A stretch of 9,685 nt of DNA, taken from SLST01 sp046538735. Its GTDB lineage: Bacteria > Spirochaetota > Spirochaetia > DSM-27196 > SLST01. The DNA lies in contig JBKHII010000082.1 in assembly GCA_046538735.1 (NCBI GenBank), positions 1-9,685 of the forward strand. Direction: 5' to 3'. The notes below the pieces were generated by a model. That model was not told the DNA's origin. It searched no databases and was given only the letters and a program-made list of their open reading frames with translations. Below are positions 1 to 6,413 of this stretch, piece after piece. Position 1 is the first letter of the stretch, and each line of letters begins with the position of its first letter. The translations under genes and the position numbers were made by a program.

Positions 1-53
1 CTCCTTGCCCTCAGGCACCGATTCGTTGTTGAATCACAGACGAGAACAGATCG

Positions 54-536
54 ATGAAGGCGATCATCATCAACCCGTTCCTGGACGCAACGATCAACCT
101 CTTTCGGCGGATGTTCCATCTGGATCCGCAGCCGGGTACCCCTCATCTGGTGGAAGCGTTCGGAAACCACCGTTGGGAGGTCTCCGGAGTCATCAGCTTC
201 CTTGGCAGCAATATCGGGGTCGTCGTCATTCGGATGCCGCACCTGCTCGCGGACAAGCTCCTCGAGCGCAGCGGAATCCTGGTAGACAGCGCCGATCAAC
301 GCGAGCAGATGATCAATGAGATGGTCGGCGAGTTCACGAATATCATCGCGGGGAACGCGGTGGGTCCGTTGTCCAAGCAGGGCATCGAGCTGGAGATGTC
401 ACCGCCGATCGTCGTGCAGGGAAAGAACCATCGCATTCACTGGCCCAATCACGCGCCGATCATCGGCATGCCGTTCACGACGGAGGTCGGTCCCTTCTCC
501 GTGGACGTCAGCATGAAGAACATCGACATCATGTAG
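54..536 (+). CDS. cheX: CheX-like chemotaxis protein (CheY-P phosphatase)
   Basis: This 160-residue cytoplasmic protein fits the CheC/CheX/FliY family, in which CheX dephosphorylates phospho-CheY and so ends the chemotaxis signal. Seen in the sequence: the N-terminal block INPFLDATINLF, a central beta-rich segment (VSGVISFLGSNIGVVVIRM, about 43-61), and the phosphatase helix NEMVGEFTNIIAGNA (88-102). That helix holds the family's E-x-x-N signature at E93 and N96. There is one such signature, as in CheX, rather than the two typical of CheC, and the length of about 155-160 also matches CheX. There is no signal peptide or membrane segment. The ATG at 54 is preceded by a weak purine stretch (GAGAA, 42-46). 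No cheA, cheW or cheY lies in the window, although the left edge is only 53 bases upstream. CheX is the best call; a standalone CheX-domain protein with another partner is possible. Confidence 0.85.
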   Translation: MKAIIINPFLDATINLFRRMFHLDPQPGTPHLVEAFGNHRWEVSGVISFLGSNIGVVVIRMPHLLADKLLERSGILVDSADQREQMINEMVGEFTNIIAGNAVGPLSKQGIELEMSPPIVVQGKNHRIHWPNHAPIIGMPFTTEVGPFSVDVSMKNIDIM

Positions 537-580
537 CGATCCAAGCGCGAACCGAGAATCCGAACGGAGTGGCGGCGACC

Positions 581-733
581 ATGCAGCAGACATCGAACAC
601 TCGACGCCTTTGGAACGTCGGGGATATCGGCGGCACCGGGCTCACGAACATCGCGGTTACCGGCTGCGGCGCGCACGACGGGACGAACGTCTCGACCACC
701 GCATCGCTCACCGAGGCACGGAGACCCTCGTGA
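581..733 (+). CDS. possible small ORF, 50 residues, coupled to the following dehydrogenase
   Basis: This frame starts at an ATG at 581 and ends with the TGA at 731-733, which overlaps the GTG start of the next gene as GTGA. Its translation begins MQQTSNTRRLWNVGDIGG and is rich in Gly, Thr and Ala, with one Cys and no membrane segment. Most codons end in G or C (about 80% by hand count), as in the real genes here. The competing frame, which extends the dehydrogenase upstream, is less so (about 65%) and reads as an Arg-rich string. A GGAG at 566-569 is 11 bases from the ATG, a little far. I recognise no family. It may be a real coupled leader gene, a remnant, or chance in GC-rich DNA. Confidence 0.35.
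   Translation: MQQTSNTRRLWNVGDIGGTGLTNIAVTGCGAHDGTNVSTTASLTEARRPS
720..723 (+). promoter_or_regulatory. ribosome binding site of the SDR gene
   Basis: GGAG lies 6 bases before the GTG at 730. This is the main reason for choosing GTG 730 as the dehydrogenase start over the upstream ATG at 610 in the same frame. The site lies inside the 3' end of the possible small ORF, as expected for translational coupling. Confidence 0.6.
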
Positions 734-1755
734 GAAAGACGCGACGCTACGGCGGTGTCCTTTCGGCGATCCTGACCGGCGCGGCGGAGGCGTTCGCCGC
801 ACCCTCAGCCGGCAGCGATCAGCGCAAACCCTGCGGCGTCCGCGGCAAGACGTGTCTGGTGACCGGCGCGAGCTCCGGCCTTGGCTACGCGGTAGCGGTG
901 GAGCTCGCGAAGCGCGGCGGTCGCGTGATCGTCGCGAGCCGCAGCGCGGACGCCGAGCTCGCCGCGGAGATCCACCGCGCAGCCGGTGCGACCGGAGCGC
1001 CGGCCGTGGAGGCGCGCAGGCTCGACCTGAGCCGATTCGAGTCCGTGGAGACGTTCGCCGCCGGTCTCGCGCGAGACGGCATCAAGTTGGACGTGGCCGT
1101 GTTCAACGCCGGGATCGTGACCTCGGAGTCGCGCTCGACCGCGGACGGATTCGACGAGATGCTCCAGGTGAACTACCTCTCCAAGTTCCTCCTGGTTAAG
1201 CGGCTCCTCGAACGCGGTACGATCGAACCATCGGCAGCGGCCGGGGCGCATGGGGTTCCGCGCGTCATCTTCGTCTCATCCGAGAGTCACCGCAGCGGCC
1301 CGGACATCGATCACGAGCGGCCATTTGCGCTCCCGCGCTACCGCATGCGGGACTCCATCCGCTACTACGGGTACTCGAAGCTTCTGCTCACCATGTTCAC
1401 CGAGGAGCTCTCCCGACGCGTGAACGGTGCCGACGCTCCTCGCCTCTCGGTCTTCACGCTCTGCCCTGGAGCGATGAATACGGGAATCGCTCGAGAAGCG
1501 CCGCGGTTCCTCGAGCCGGCGGTACGCTTCTTCCTGAACCACTTCTTTCCCTCGCCGGATCAGGCCGCCCGCCCCGTGGTCTTCCTCGCGTGCTCTCCGG
1601 AACTCGAGGGCCGGACGGACGTCTACCTCCACCTCATGCGACGCAAGCAGAAGGATGCGCGCGCACGTGACCCGGAGACGGGACGGGTGCTCTGGAATTG
1701 CTCCGAACGGGCCGTCGCCCGGGAGGCAAAGACGGCGGACCGGCCGGACGCATAG
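730..1755 (+). CDS. short-chain dehydrogenase/reductase (SDR), retinol dehydrogenase-like
   Basis: This NAD(P)-dependent oxidoreductase of 341 residues belongs to the SDR superfamily. The Rossmann fold motif TGASSGLG is at 45-52, followed by the LDL motif ending at D99, the NAG motif at 126-128 and the active-site Asn region at N148. The catalytic Ser is in VSS (182-184), and the YxxxK pair is Y213/K217, followed by PG at 246-247. The C-terminal tail, with DPETGRVLWNCSERAV, resembles the long-tailed retinol dehydrogenase / protochlorophyllide reductase-like branch, which is longer than the classical 250-residue SDRs. The substrate cannot be told from sequence. About 44 residues precede the nucleotide-binding motif: a basic start (VRKTRRYGG), then a moderately hydrophobic Ala-rich stretch. 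That could be a weak signal-like or membrane-associating segment, but an internal Glu argues against a true signal peptide. The start is GTG with a GGAG 6 bases upstream. It is read with, and perhaps coupled to, the small ORF after cheX. Confidence 0.88.
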   Translation: MRKTRRYGGVLSAILTGAAEAFAAPSAGSDQRKPCGVRGKTCLVTGASSGLGYAVAVELAKRGGRVIVASRSADAELAAEIHRAAGATGAPAVEARRLDLSRFESVETFAAGLARDGIKLDVAVFNAGIVTSESRSTADGFDEMLQVNYLSKFLLVKRLLERGTIEPSAAAGAHGVPRVIFVSSESHRSGPDIDHERPFALPRYRMRDSIRYYGYSKLLLTMFTEELSRRVNGADAPRLSVFTLCPGAMNTGIAREAPRFLEPAVRFFLNHFFPSPDQAARPVVFLACSPELEGRTDVYLHLMRRKQKDARARDPETGRVLWNCSERAVAREAKTADRPDA

Positions 1756-1793
1756 ACACCGCTTCACGGCGAACGTGCGAGTCGGCCGGACGA

Positions 1794-4121
1794 CTACGCC
1801 TCGATCCGGACGCGAGCGTTGCCCGGTCCCAGATCGACGATCGTTCCGCCCTCGGTCGGAAAGCCGGCTCCGACCGGCACGGCGCAGACCCGACCGAACC
1901 GCGACGCGGTCGAACCCTCGCCTGCCGTCGTGGTGATCGCAACCTGTTCGCCCGTCGACTCGAAACGAGCGCGCCAGAACCGACCGTCCCGGTACTCGTA
2001 ACCTTCACCGGCATCGGCGTAGAGCTCGCCGGCTGCGGTCGAATCGTCGTCCGGCGCCACCAACAACCGGAGCACGCCGTCGCCCTTCTCGCCGGTATGG
2101 CGTCGCATCGCCTCGTACGGCACGATCGAACCGCCTCTGATGAAGAGCGGCAGTCGATCGAGCGCCGCCTCCGCGACGATCGTGGCAGGGCCAACGTGGC
2201 GGCTACCGGTCCACGCGTTGAACCACGTCCCCGCCGGCAGATAGACCGACCGCTCCTGAACGCCGCGCTCGCGCACCGGCGCGACGAGAAGTGAACGACC
2301 GAGCAGGAAGCTGTCGGCCCGATCGGCCACGCGAGGATCGTCCGGGAACTCCCAGACGAGCGGACGCATCGCCGGCGCACCGGTTCGCGACGACTCCTCC
2401 ATGAGCGTGTAGAGGTACGGAAGGAGCTGGTAGCGAAGGCTCACGTGCGCCTTCACCGCGTTGAGCGCCTCCTCACCGAATACCCACGCCTCGTGGTCTC
2501 GCGTATCCAGTGCGGTGTGAGTCCTGAGGAAGGGCATGAGACACGACGCCGCGATCCATCGCGCGAAGAGCTCTCCGGAGGCGTTCCCCTGGAAGCCGCC
2601 GGTATCGGCCCCGCAGAACGCGACGCCGCTCATGCTGAGATTGAGCTGCATGGGGATCATGAGCGAGACGTGCTCCCACCACGAGTGGTTGTCCCCGGTC
2701 CACACCGCGGCCCGTCGCTGGATCCCGGCGTAGCCGGCGCGCGTGAGCACAAAGCCGCGCTCGTCCGGAAGGAGCGTCTCGATCGCGCGCCTCGTCCCCT
2801 CGTTCATGCCGGCTGCGTACGCATTGTGCACGCGGCCGAACGCGACGGGCTCGCCGTCGTTGCCCGCGACGAGATCGTCCGGGACCGTCCAATCGGGCCG
2901 GAACTCGGCGTTGCCGGTGAAGTCCGCCGGTTCGTTCATGTCGTTCCAGATGCCGGCAACGCCGGCGCCGAGAACCGCGCGGTGGTGGTCCGCCCACCAG
3001 TTGCGGACCTCTTCGCGGGTGAAGTCGGGGAAGACCGCGTCGCCGGGCCAGACCTTCCCCACGTAGGGCGTGCCGTCCGGTTTCGTGAGGAAGAGGCCCT
3101 TCGAGTAACCGTCGGCATAGACCCCGTACTCGGGATCCACTTTCACGCCGGGGTCGATGATCGTCACGACGCGGAACCCGAGCTCGCGAAGCTCGCGGAT
3201 CATGCGCTCCGGATCGGGAAATCGAGCGGGATCCCAGGTGAAGACCCGGTAGCCGTCCATGTAGTGGATGTCCAGGTAGATAACGTCGCAGGGGATCTGT
3301 TCTTCGCGCATTCGCCGCGCGACTTCCATCACGCGGCTCTCCGGCATGTAGCTGTACCGGCACTGCTGGAATCCGAGCGCCCACTCGGGAGGAAGCGGCA
3401 TCGTGCCGGTGAGACCGGCGTACGCCGCAACCGCATCCGGTAACGAAGAGTCGTGTCGCAGATAGAGATCGAGCTGGTGGTCGTACGCCTCGATGCTGAG
3501 AACACCCGACTGAGAGTCGCAGACGTCAAAGTACTGCGTTGCGGGACTGTCGGAGAAGACGGTGGTCGTTCCGTTCGGGGTGAAGAGGTAGCCGACGGGA
3601 ATCGACTCGTAGAGCGGATCACGGTCGGCTGTGTGCGTGGGCTCGTCCGAGTTCCAGAACGTCCACGTGCGCCCGCGCTTGTCGAGCCCGCCGGTCTTCT
3701 CGCCGAGCCCGTACACGCGCGCCTCGTCCGCCAGCGGTAGATCGACGCGTATTCCGTCCCGCGTGCGAGACACCTGCACGCCGGACACGAGCGCCGCCGA
3801 AGGCGGATCGATCCGCGTCGCCTGTACGTTTCCGGCGACGAGACCGCGCGAGTCCTCGTGCGGATTGCTCTCGCCCTCCACGTCTTCGCCTTGCCGGAGG
3901 AGCGCCCGCGTCTCCGGACGCGGTTCGAGGTCTCGGAGCTCGCCGAGCGAGACCTCGCTCCACGTCCGATCGTGGGCGGCTACCGGATCGAGGGCCCACG
4001 ACCTGCGGTCGCGCGGCGACGCGTGGAGAGCGATGCGGAGTCGCACCCATCCGTCGTTGGAGCGAGCAAGCTCGATGCCGTCGTGCGAGAGAAGATACCA
4101 GCTGCGTGAACGTGTATGCAC
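1794..4121 (-). CDS. alpha-glucosidase, glycoside hydrolase family 31
   Basis: This 775-residue enzyme should remove alpha-linked glucose (maltose, isomaltose or related oligosaccharides) from non-reducing ends, with retention of configuration. Domains: an N-terminal beta-sandwich (about 1-235, with the GLGE motif at 138-141), a catalytic TIM barrel (about 240-590), and C-terminal beta domains. The nucleophile is D394 in WNDMNEP (392-398) and the acid/base is D477 in WTGDN (474-478). Other family landmarks are YLDIHYMDG (282-290), R533/H535 in FLRTH, and GADTGGF (504-510). There is no signal peptide, so it should act on sugars already in the cytoplasm. Exact linkage preference (alpha-1,4 or alpha-1,6) cannot be read; an alpha-xylosidase is less likely but not excluded. 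The start is a GTG; no ATG lies nearby in frame. No Shine-Dalgarno is visible, but a TAGTAT sits 6 bases before the GTG. It lies 55 bases downstream of ilvD on the same strand and ends 38 bases from the convergent SDR gene. Confidence 0.94.
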   Translation of the reverse strand: MHTRSRSWYLLSHDGIELARSNDGWVRLRIALHASPRDRRSWALDPVAAHDRTWSEVSLGELRDLEPRPETRALLRQGEDVEGESNPHEDSRGLVAGNVQATRIDPPSAALVSGVQVSRTRDGIRVDLPLADEARVYGLGEKTGGLDKRGRTWTFWNSDEPTHTADRDPLYESIPVGYLFTPNGTTTVFSDSPATQYFDVCDSQSGVLSIEAYDHQLDLYLRHDSSLPDAVAAYAGLTGTMPLPPEWALGFQQCRYSYMPESRVMEVARRMREEQIPCDVIYLDIHYMDGYRVFTWDPARFPDPERMIRELRELGFRVVTIIDPGVKVDPEYGVYADGYSKGLFLTKPDGTPYVGKVWPGDAVFPDFTREEVRNWWADHHRAVLGAGVAGIWNDMNEPADFTGNAEFRPDWTVPDDLVAGNDGEPVAFGRVHNAYAAGMNEGTRRAIETLLPDERGFVLTRAGYAGIQRRAAVWTGDNHSWWEHVSLMIPMQLNLSMSGVAFCGADTGGFQGNASGELFARWIAASCLMPFLRTHTALDTRDHEAWVFGEEALNAVKAHVSLRYQLLPYLYTLMEESSRTGAPAMRPLVWEFPDDPRVADRADSFLLGRSLLVAPVRERGVQERSVYLPAGTWFNAWTGSRHVGPATIVAEAALDRLPLFIRGGSIVPYEAMRRHTGEKGDGVLRLLVAPDDDSTAAGELYADAGEGYEYRDGRFWRARFESTGEQVAITTTAGEGSTASRFGRVCAVPVGAGFPTEGGTIVDLGPGNARVRIEA

Positions 4122-4127
4122 GTGACG

Positions 4128-4133
4128 ATACTA
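4128..4133 (-). promoter_or_regulatory. candidate -10 element for the GH31 gene (leaderless spacing)
   Basis: On the minus strand TAGTAT lies 6 bases before the GTG start at 4121, so transcription would begin at or next to the start codon. No good -35 was found at 17-18 bases (TAGCCG is a poor match), so this is weaker than a full promoter. If real, the glucosidase can be transcribed separately from ilvD. Confidence 0.35.
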
Positions 4134-4149
4134 CCGCTTGCACGGCGCT

Positions 4150-4172
4150 CCGGCTACCGCGGCGAGAGCCGG
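4150..4172 (-). other. small inverted repeat between ilvD and the GH31 gene
   Basis: CCGGCT (4150-4155) and AGCCGG (4167-4172) form a perfect 6-bp inverted repeat around an 11-base loop, just after the ilvD stop. No run of T follows on the minus strand, so it is not a canonical intrinsic terminator. It could be a weak pause or RNA stability element, or chance in GC-rich DNA. Confidence 0.25.
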
Positions 4173-4176
4173 CAGG

Positions 4177-6003
4177 TCACGGCAGCCGCCGGACGGCCCC
4201 CGTATCCGCGCTCGTCGCGAGCAGCGCGTACGATTTGAGCGCCCGCGTTACGACACGCTCGCGCGAGACCGGTGTGTACGCCGCCTCGCCACGGGCAGTC
4301 TGATTCGCGCGACGTGCCTCGAGATCCTCCTTCGAGACCTCGAGCTCGAGCTTGCGGTTCGGGATATCGATCGAGATCGTGTCGCCGTCCTCGATAAGCG
4401 CGATCGCGCCGCCGGCCGCGGCCTCCGGCGAGACGTGCCCGATCGAGAGCCCCGAAGTCCCGCCCGAAAACCGGCCGTCCGTGATGAGCGCACACTCCTT
4501 GCCCAGATGACGGGACTTGAGATAGCTCGTGGGATAGAGCATCTCCTGCATGCCCGGCCCGCCCTTCGGGCCCTCGTAGCGGATGACCACCACATCGCCG
4601 GCGACGATTGTCCCGTCCAGGATCGCGTCGCACGCGACCTCCTGGCTCTCATAGACGCGGGCGCGTCCGGTGAAGGTGAACAACGACTCGTCTACCCCGG
4701 CGGTCTTCACGACCGCGCCGCGCTCGGCGATGTTTCCGAAGAGGATGCAGAGCCCGCCGTCCGGCGTGTACGCGTGCTCGATGTCCCGAATGCATCCCTT
4801 CTCGCGGTCGGTGTCGAGCTCACGGTACGTTGAAGCCTGCGAGCCGAGTACGAGGTTCGGTTTCCCGGCGGGCGCGCTTCGCCAGAGATCGAGCCGCTTC
4901 GCATCGTCGCCGTTCGTGACGTCGTGGGTGGCGATCGCCTCGCTCAGTGTCGTTCCGTCCACGCGGCGAGCGGTGCCGTCTACGAGTCCTCCGCGCGCGA
5001 GCTCGCCCAGGATCGAGAGGATGCCGCCGGCGCGGTTGACGTCTTCCACGTGATAGCTGCTCGAAGGAGCGACCTTGCAGAGGCAGGGTACCTTCCGGGA
5101 GATCGCGTCGATATCCTCAACGGTGAACTCGACCTCCGCCTCCTGCGCCGCGGCAAGAAGGTGGAGCACGGTGTTCGTGGATCCGCCCATCGCGATATCG
5201 AGCGCCATCGCGTTCCGGAACGCGGTCTGCGTGGCGATCGAGCGCGGCAGGACGCTTTCGTCGCCGTACTCGTAATAGCGCTTCGCCAGATCCACGATCG
5301 TGAGCGCCGCCTTCTCGAAAAGCCGCTTCCGGTTCACGTGCGTGGCCACGATCGTCCCGTTGCCGGGAAGCGAGAGACCGATCGCCTCGGTGAGGCAGTT
5401 CATGCTGTTCGCGGTGAACATGCCGGAGCACGACCCGCACGTGGGGCACGCCACCGACTCGACCGCCTGCACCCGCTCGTCGTCCACGCTGTCGTCCGCG
5501 GCGAGCACCATCGCGTCTATGAGGTCGAAGTGCTCGTCGCCGATCCGTCCGGCTTCCATGGGACCGCCGGAGACGAAGACCGTTGGTATGTTGAGCCGGA
5601 GCGCCGCCATCAACATGCCCGGAGTGATCTTGTCGCAGTTGCTGATGCAGACGAGCGCGTCTGCGCAGTGCGCGTTGACCATGTACTCCACGCTATCCGC
5701 GATCAGATCGCGGCTCGGAAGCGAGTAGAGCATGCCGCCGTGCCCCATCGCGATGCCGTCGTCGATCGCAATCGTATTGAACTCGGCAGCGTAGCAGCCG
5801 CGCTCCTCGATGATGCGCTTCACCTCCTGTCCAACGTCGTGGAGGTGCGTATGCCCGGGAACGAACTGGGTGAAGGAGTTGGCGATCGCGATGATCGGCT
5901 TTCCGAAGTGCTCCTCGCGCATGCCGGTCGCGCGCCAGAGGCTCCGGGCCCCGGCCATGCGGCGGCCCGCAGTCGTCGTGCTGCTTCTGAGGCGGATGTT
6001 CAT
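4177..6003 (-). CDS. ilvD: dihydroxy-acid dehydratase
   Basis: IlvD converts 2,3-dihydroxy-isovalerate and 2,3-dihydroxy-3-methylvalerate to the 2-oxo acids that precede valine, leucine and isoleucine. The protein has 608 residues, close to the 616 of E. coli IlvD, and aligns with it almost end to end. Landmarks: AGARSLWRATGM near the start, DDGIAMGHGGM (81-91), the cluster cysteine C123 and K125 in SNCDKITPG, and CPTCGSCSGM (186-195). C-terminal landmarks are YEGPKGGPGM (476-485) and GRFSGGTSG (510-518). The position where [2Fe-2S]-type enzymes carry a Cys near residue 49 is here NSFTQFVPGH, as in the oxygen-sensitive E. coli [4Fe-4S] type, so a [4Fe-4S] cluster is inferred. I chose the ATG at 6003 because it matches the family N-terminus; the longer GTG frame from 6081 would run through the divergent gene's start. 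No Shine-Dalgarno is visible. No other ilv or leu genes are in the window. Confidence 0.97.
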   Translation of the reverse strand: MNIRLRSSTTTAGRRMAGARSLWRATGMREEHFGKPIIAIANSFTQFVPGHTHLHDVGQEVKRIIEERGCYAAEFNTIAIDDGIAMGHGGMLYSLPSRDLIADSVEYMVNAHCADALVCISNCDKITPGMLMAALRLNIPTVFVSGGPMEAGRIGDEHFDLIDAMVLAADDSVDDERVQAVESVACPTCGSCSGMFTANSMNCLTEAIGLSLPGNGTIVATHVNRKRLFEKAALTIVDLAKRYYEYGDESVLPRSIATQTAFRNAMALDIAMGGSTNTVLHLLAAAQEAEVEFTVEDIDAISRKVPCLCKVAPSSSYHVEDVNRAGGILSILGELARGGLVDGTARRVDGTTLSEAIATHDVTNGDDAKRLDLWRSAPAGKPNLVLGSQASTYRELDTDREKGCIRDIEHAYTPDGGLCILFGNIAERGAVVKTAGVDESLFTFTGRARVYESQEVACDAILDGTIVAGDVVVIRYEGPKGGPGMQEMLYPTSYLKSRHLGKECALITDGRFSGGTSGLSIGHVSPEAAAGGAIALIEDGDTISIDIPNRKLELEVSKEDLEARRANQTARGEAAYTPVSRERVVTRALKSYALLATSADTGAVRRLP

Positions 6004-6009
6004 GCAGCA

Positions 6010-6038
6010 AGAGTGAATGAGACGCGGGTTTTGTGCAA
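6010..6038 (-). promoter_or_regulatory. candidate ilvD promoter
   Basis: On the minus strand TTGCAC (6038-6033) is followed after 17 bases by CACTCT (6015-6010), which ends 6 bases before the ilvD ATG. The -35 is fair and the -10 poor apart from its A and final T. The spacing predicts a transcript starting at the ATG, in keeping with the absence of a ribosome binding site. Confidence 0.35.
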
Positions 6039-6057
6039 GCGTCCGACCGGCTATACC
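6029..6057 (+). promoter_or_regulatory. candidate promoter of the pterin dehydratase gene
   Basis: TTTTGT (6029-6034) and TATACC (6052-6057) are 17 bases apart, and TTGTGC at 6031 offers a 15-base alternative. The -10-like box ends 8 bases before the ATG at 6066. The bases between (CTTCCTCCC) are pyrimidine-rich and cannot serve as a Shine-Dalgarno, so a leaderless or nearly leaderless mRNA is likely if this promoter is used. It overlaps the candidate ilvD promoter on the other strand. Confidence 0.4.
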
Positions 6058-6065
6058 TTCCTCCC

Positions 6066-6413
6066 ATGAGCGGACTATCACAACAGGAGTGCGTCCCGTG
6101 CCGGGGAGGCGAACCGCCGCTGCCGGACGACGAGATACGGGCGATGATGGAGCAGATTCACGACGAATGGGAGCTGATCGAACGGGGCGGTACGCCCCGA
6201 ATCAGACGTCGGTACACATTCAGGGGCTTTCAGCCGGCGCTCGACTTCACGACGGAGGTCGGCCGGATCGCCGAGGAACAAGGACATCACCCGCGCATCG
6301 TCACGCAGTGGGGCTCGGTGACCGTGGACTGGTGGACGCACAAGATCAACGGTCTCCACTCGAACGACTTCATCATGGCGGCGCGCTGCGACTCGATCTA
6401 CGACCGAAGGTGA
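6066..6413 (+). CDS. pterin-4a-carbinolamine dehydratase (PCD/DCoH family)
   Basis: This 115-residue cytoplasmic enzyme dehydrates 4a-hydroxytetrahydrobiopterin-type carbinolamines, recycling the pterin cofactor of aromatic amino acid hydroxylases; many bacterial copies are thought to support other pterin or molybdopterin steps. The family signature is fully met: E70-x3-H74-H75-P76, then W82, H92 and D101 at the expected spacings. Residues 69-103 thus carry the pterin-binding and catalytic histidines. A Cys pair (C9, C12) near the start is common in bacterial members. The ATG at 6066 fits the family N-terminus; the upstream GTG at 6033 would add 11 unlike residues. No phenylalanine hydroxylase gene is in the window. 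It is divergent from ilvD, and its last 16 bases overlap the 3' end of the AI-2E gene on the other strand. Confidence 0.93.
   Translation: MSGLSQQECVPCRGGEPPLPDDEIRAMMEQIHDEWELIERGGTPRIRRRYTFRGFQPALDFTTEVGRIAEEQGHHPRIVTQWGSVTVDWWTHKINGLHSNDFIMAARCDSIYDRR

Noticed and set aside
610..729. An upstream extension of the SDR to the ATG at 610
   Set aside because: The added 40 residues are an Arg/His-rich string with poorer coding bias, while the GTG at 730 has a GGAG 6 bases upstream and gives a more usual SDR length.
1741..1792. Two copies of GGCCGGACG about 40 bases apart as a direct repeat or attachment site
   Set aside because: The copies are about 9 bases, GC-only in character and partly inside the SDR coding sequence; such repeats are expected by chance here, and no mobile element is near.
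1780..1795. Hairpin AGTCG-GCCGGA-CGACT between the convergent SDR and GH31 genes as a terminator
   Set aside because: The stem is only 5 bp and there is no T-run on either strand, so I would not call a terminator.
4924..6069. A 381-residue plus-strand frame opposite ilvD
   Set aside because: The opposite strand encodes IlvD with near end-to-end similarity to the E. coli enzyme; this frame is a shadow.
6004..6081. An ilvD start at the GTG at 6081
   Set aside because: It would add 26 residues not found in IlvD proteins and overlap the divergent gene's start; the ATG at 6003 matches the family N-terminus.
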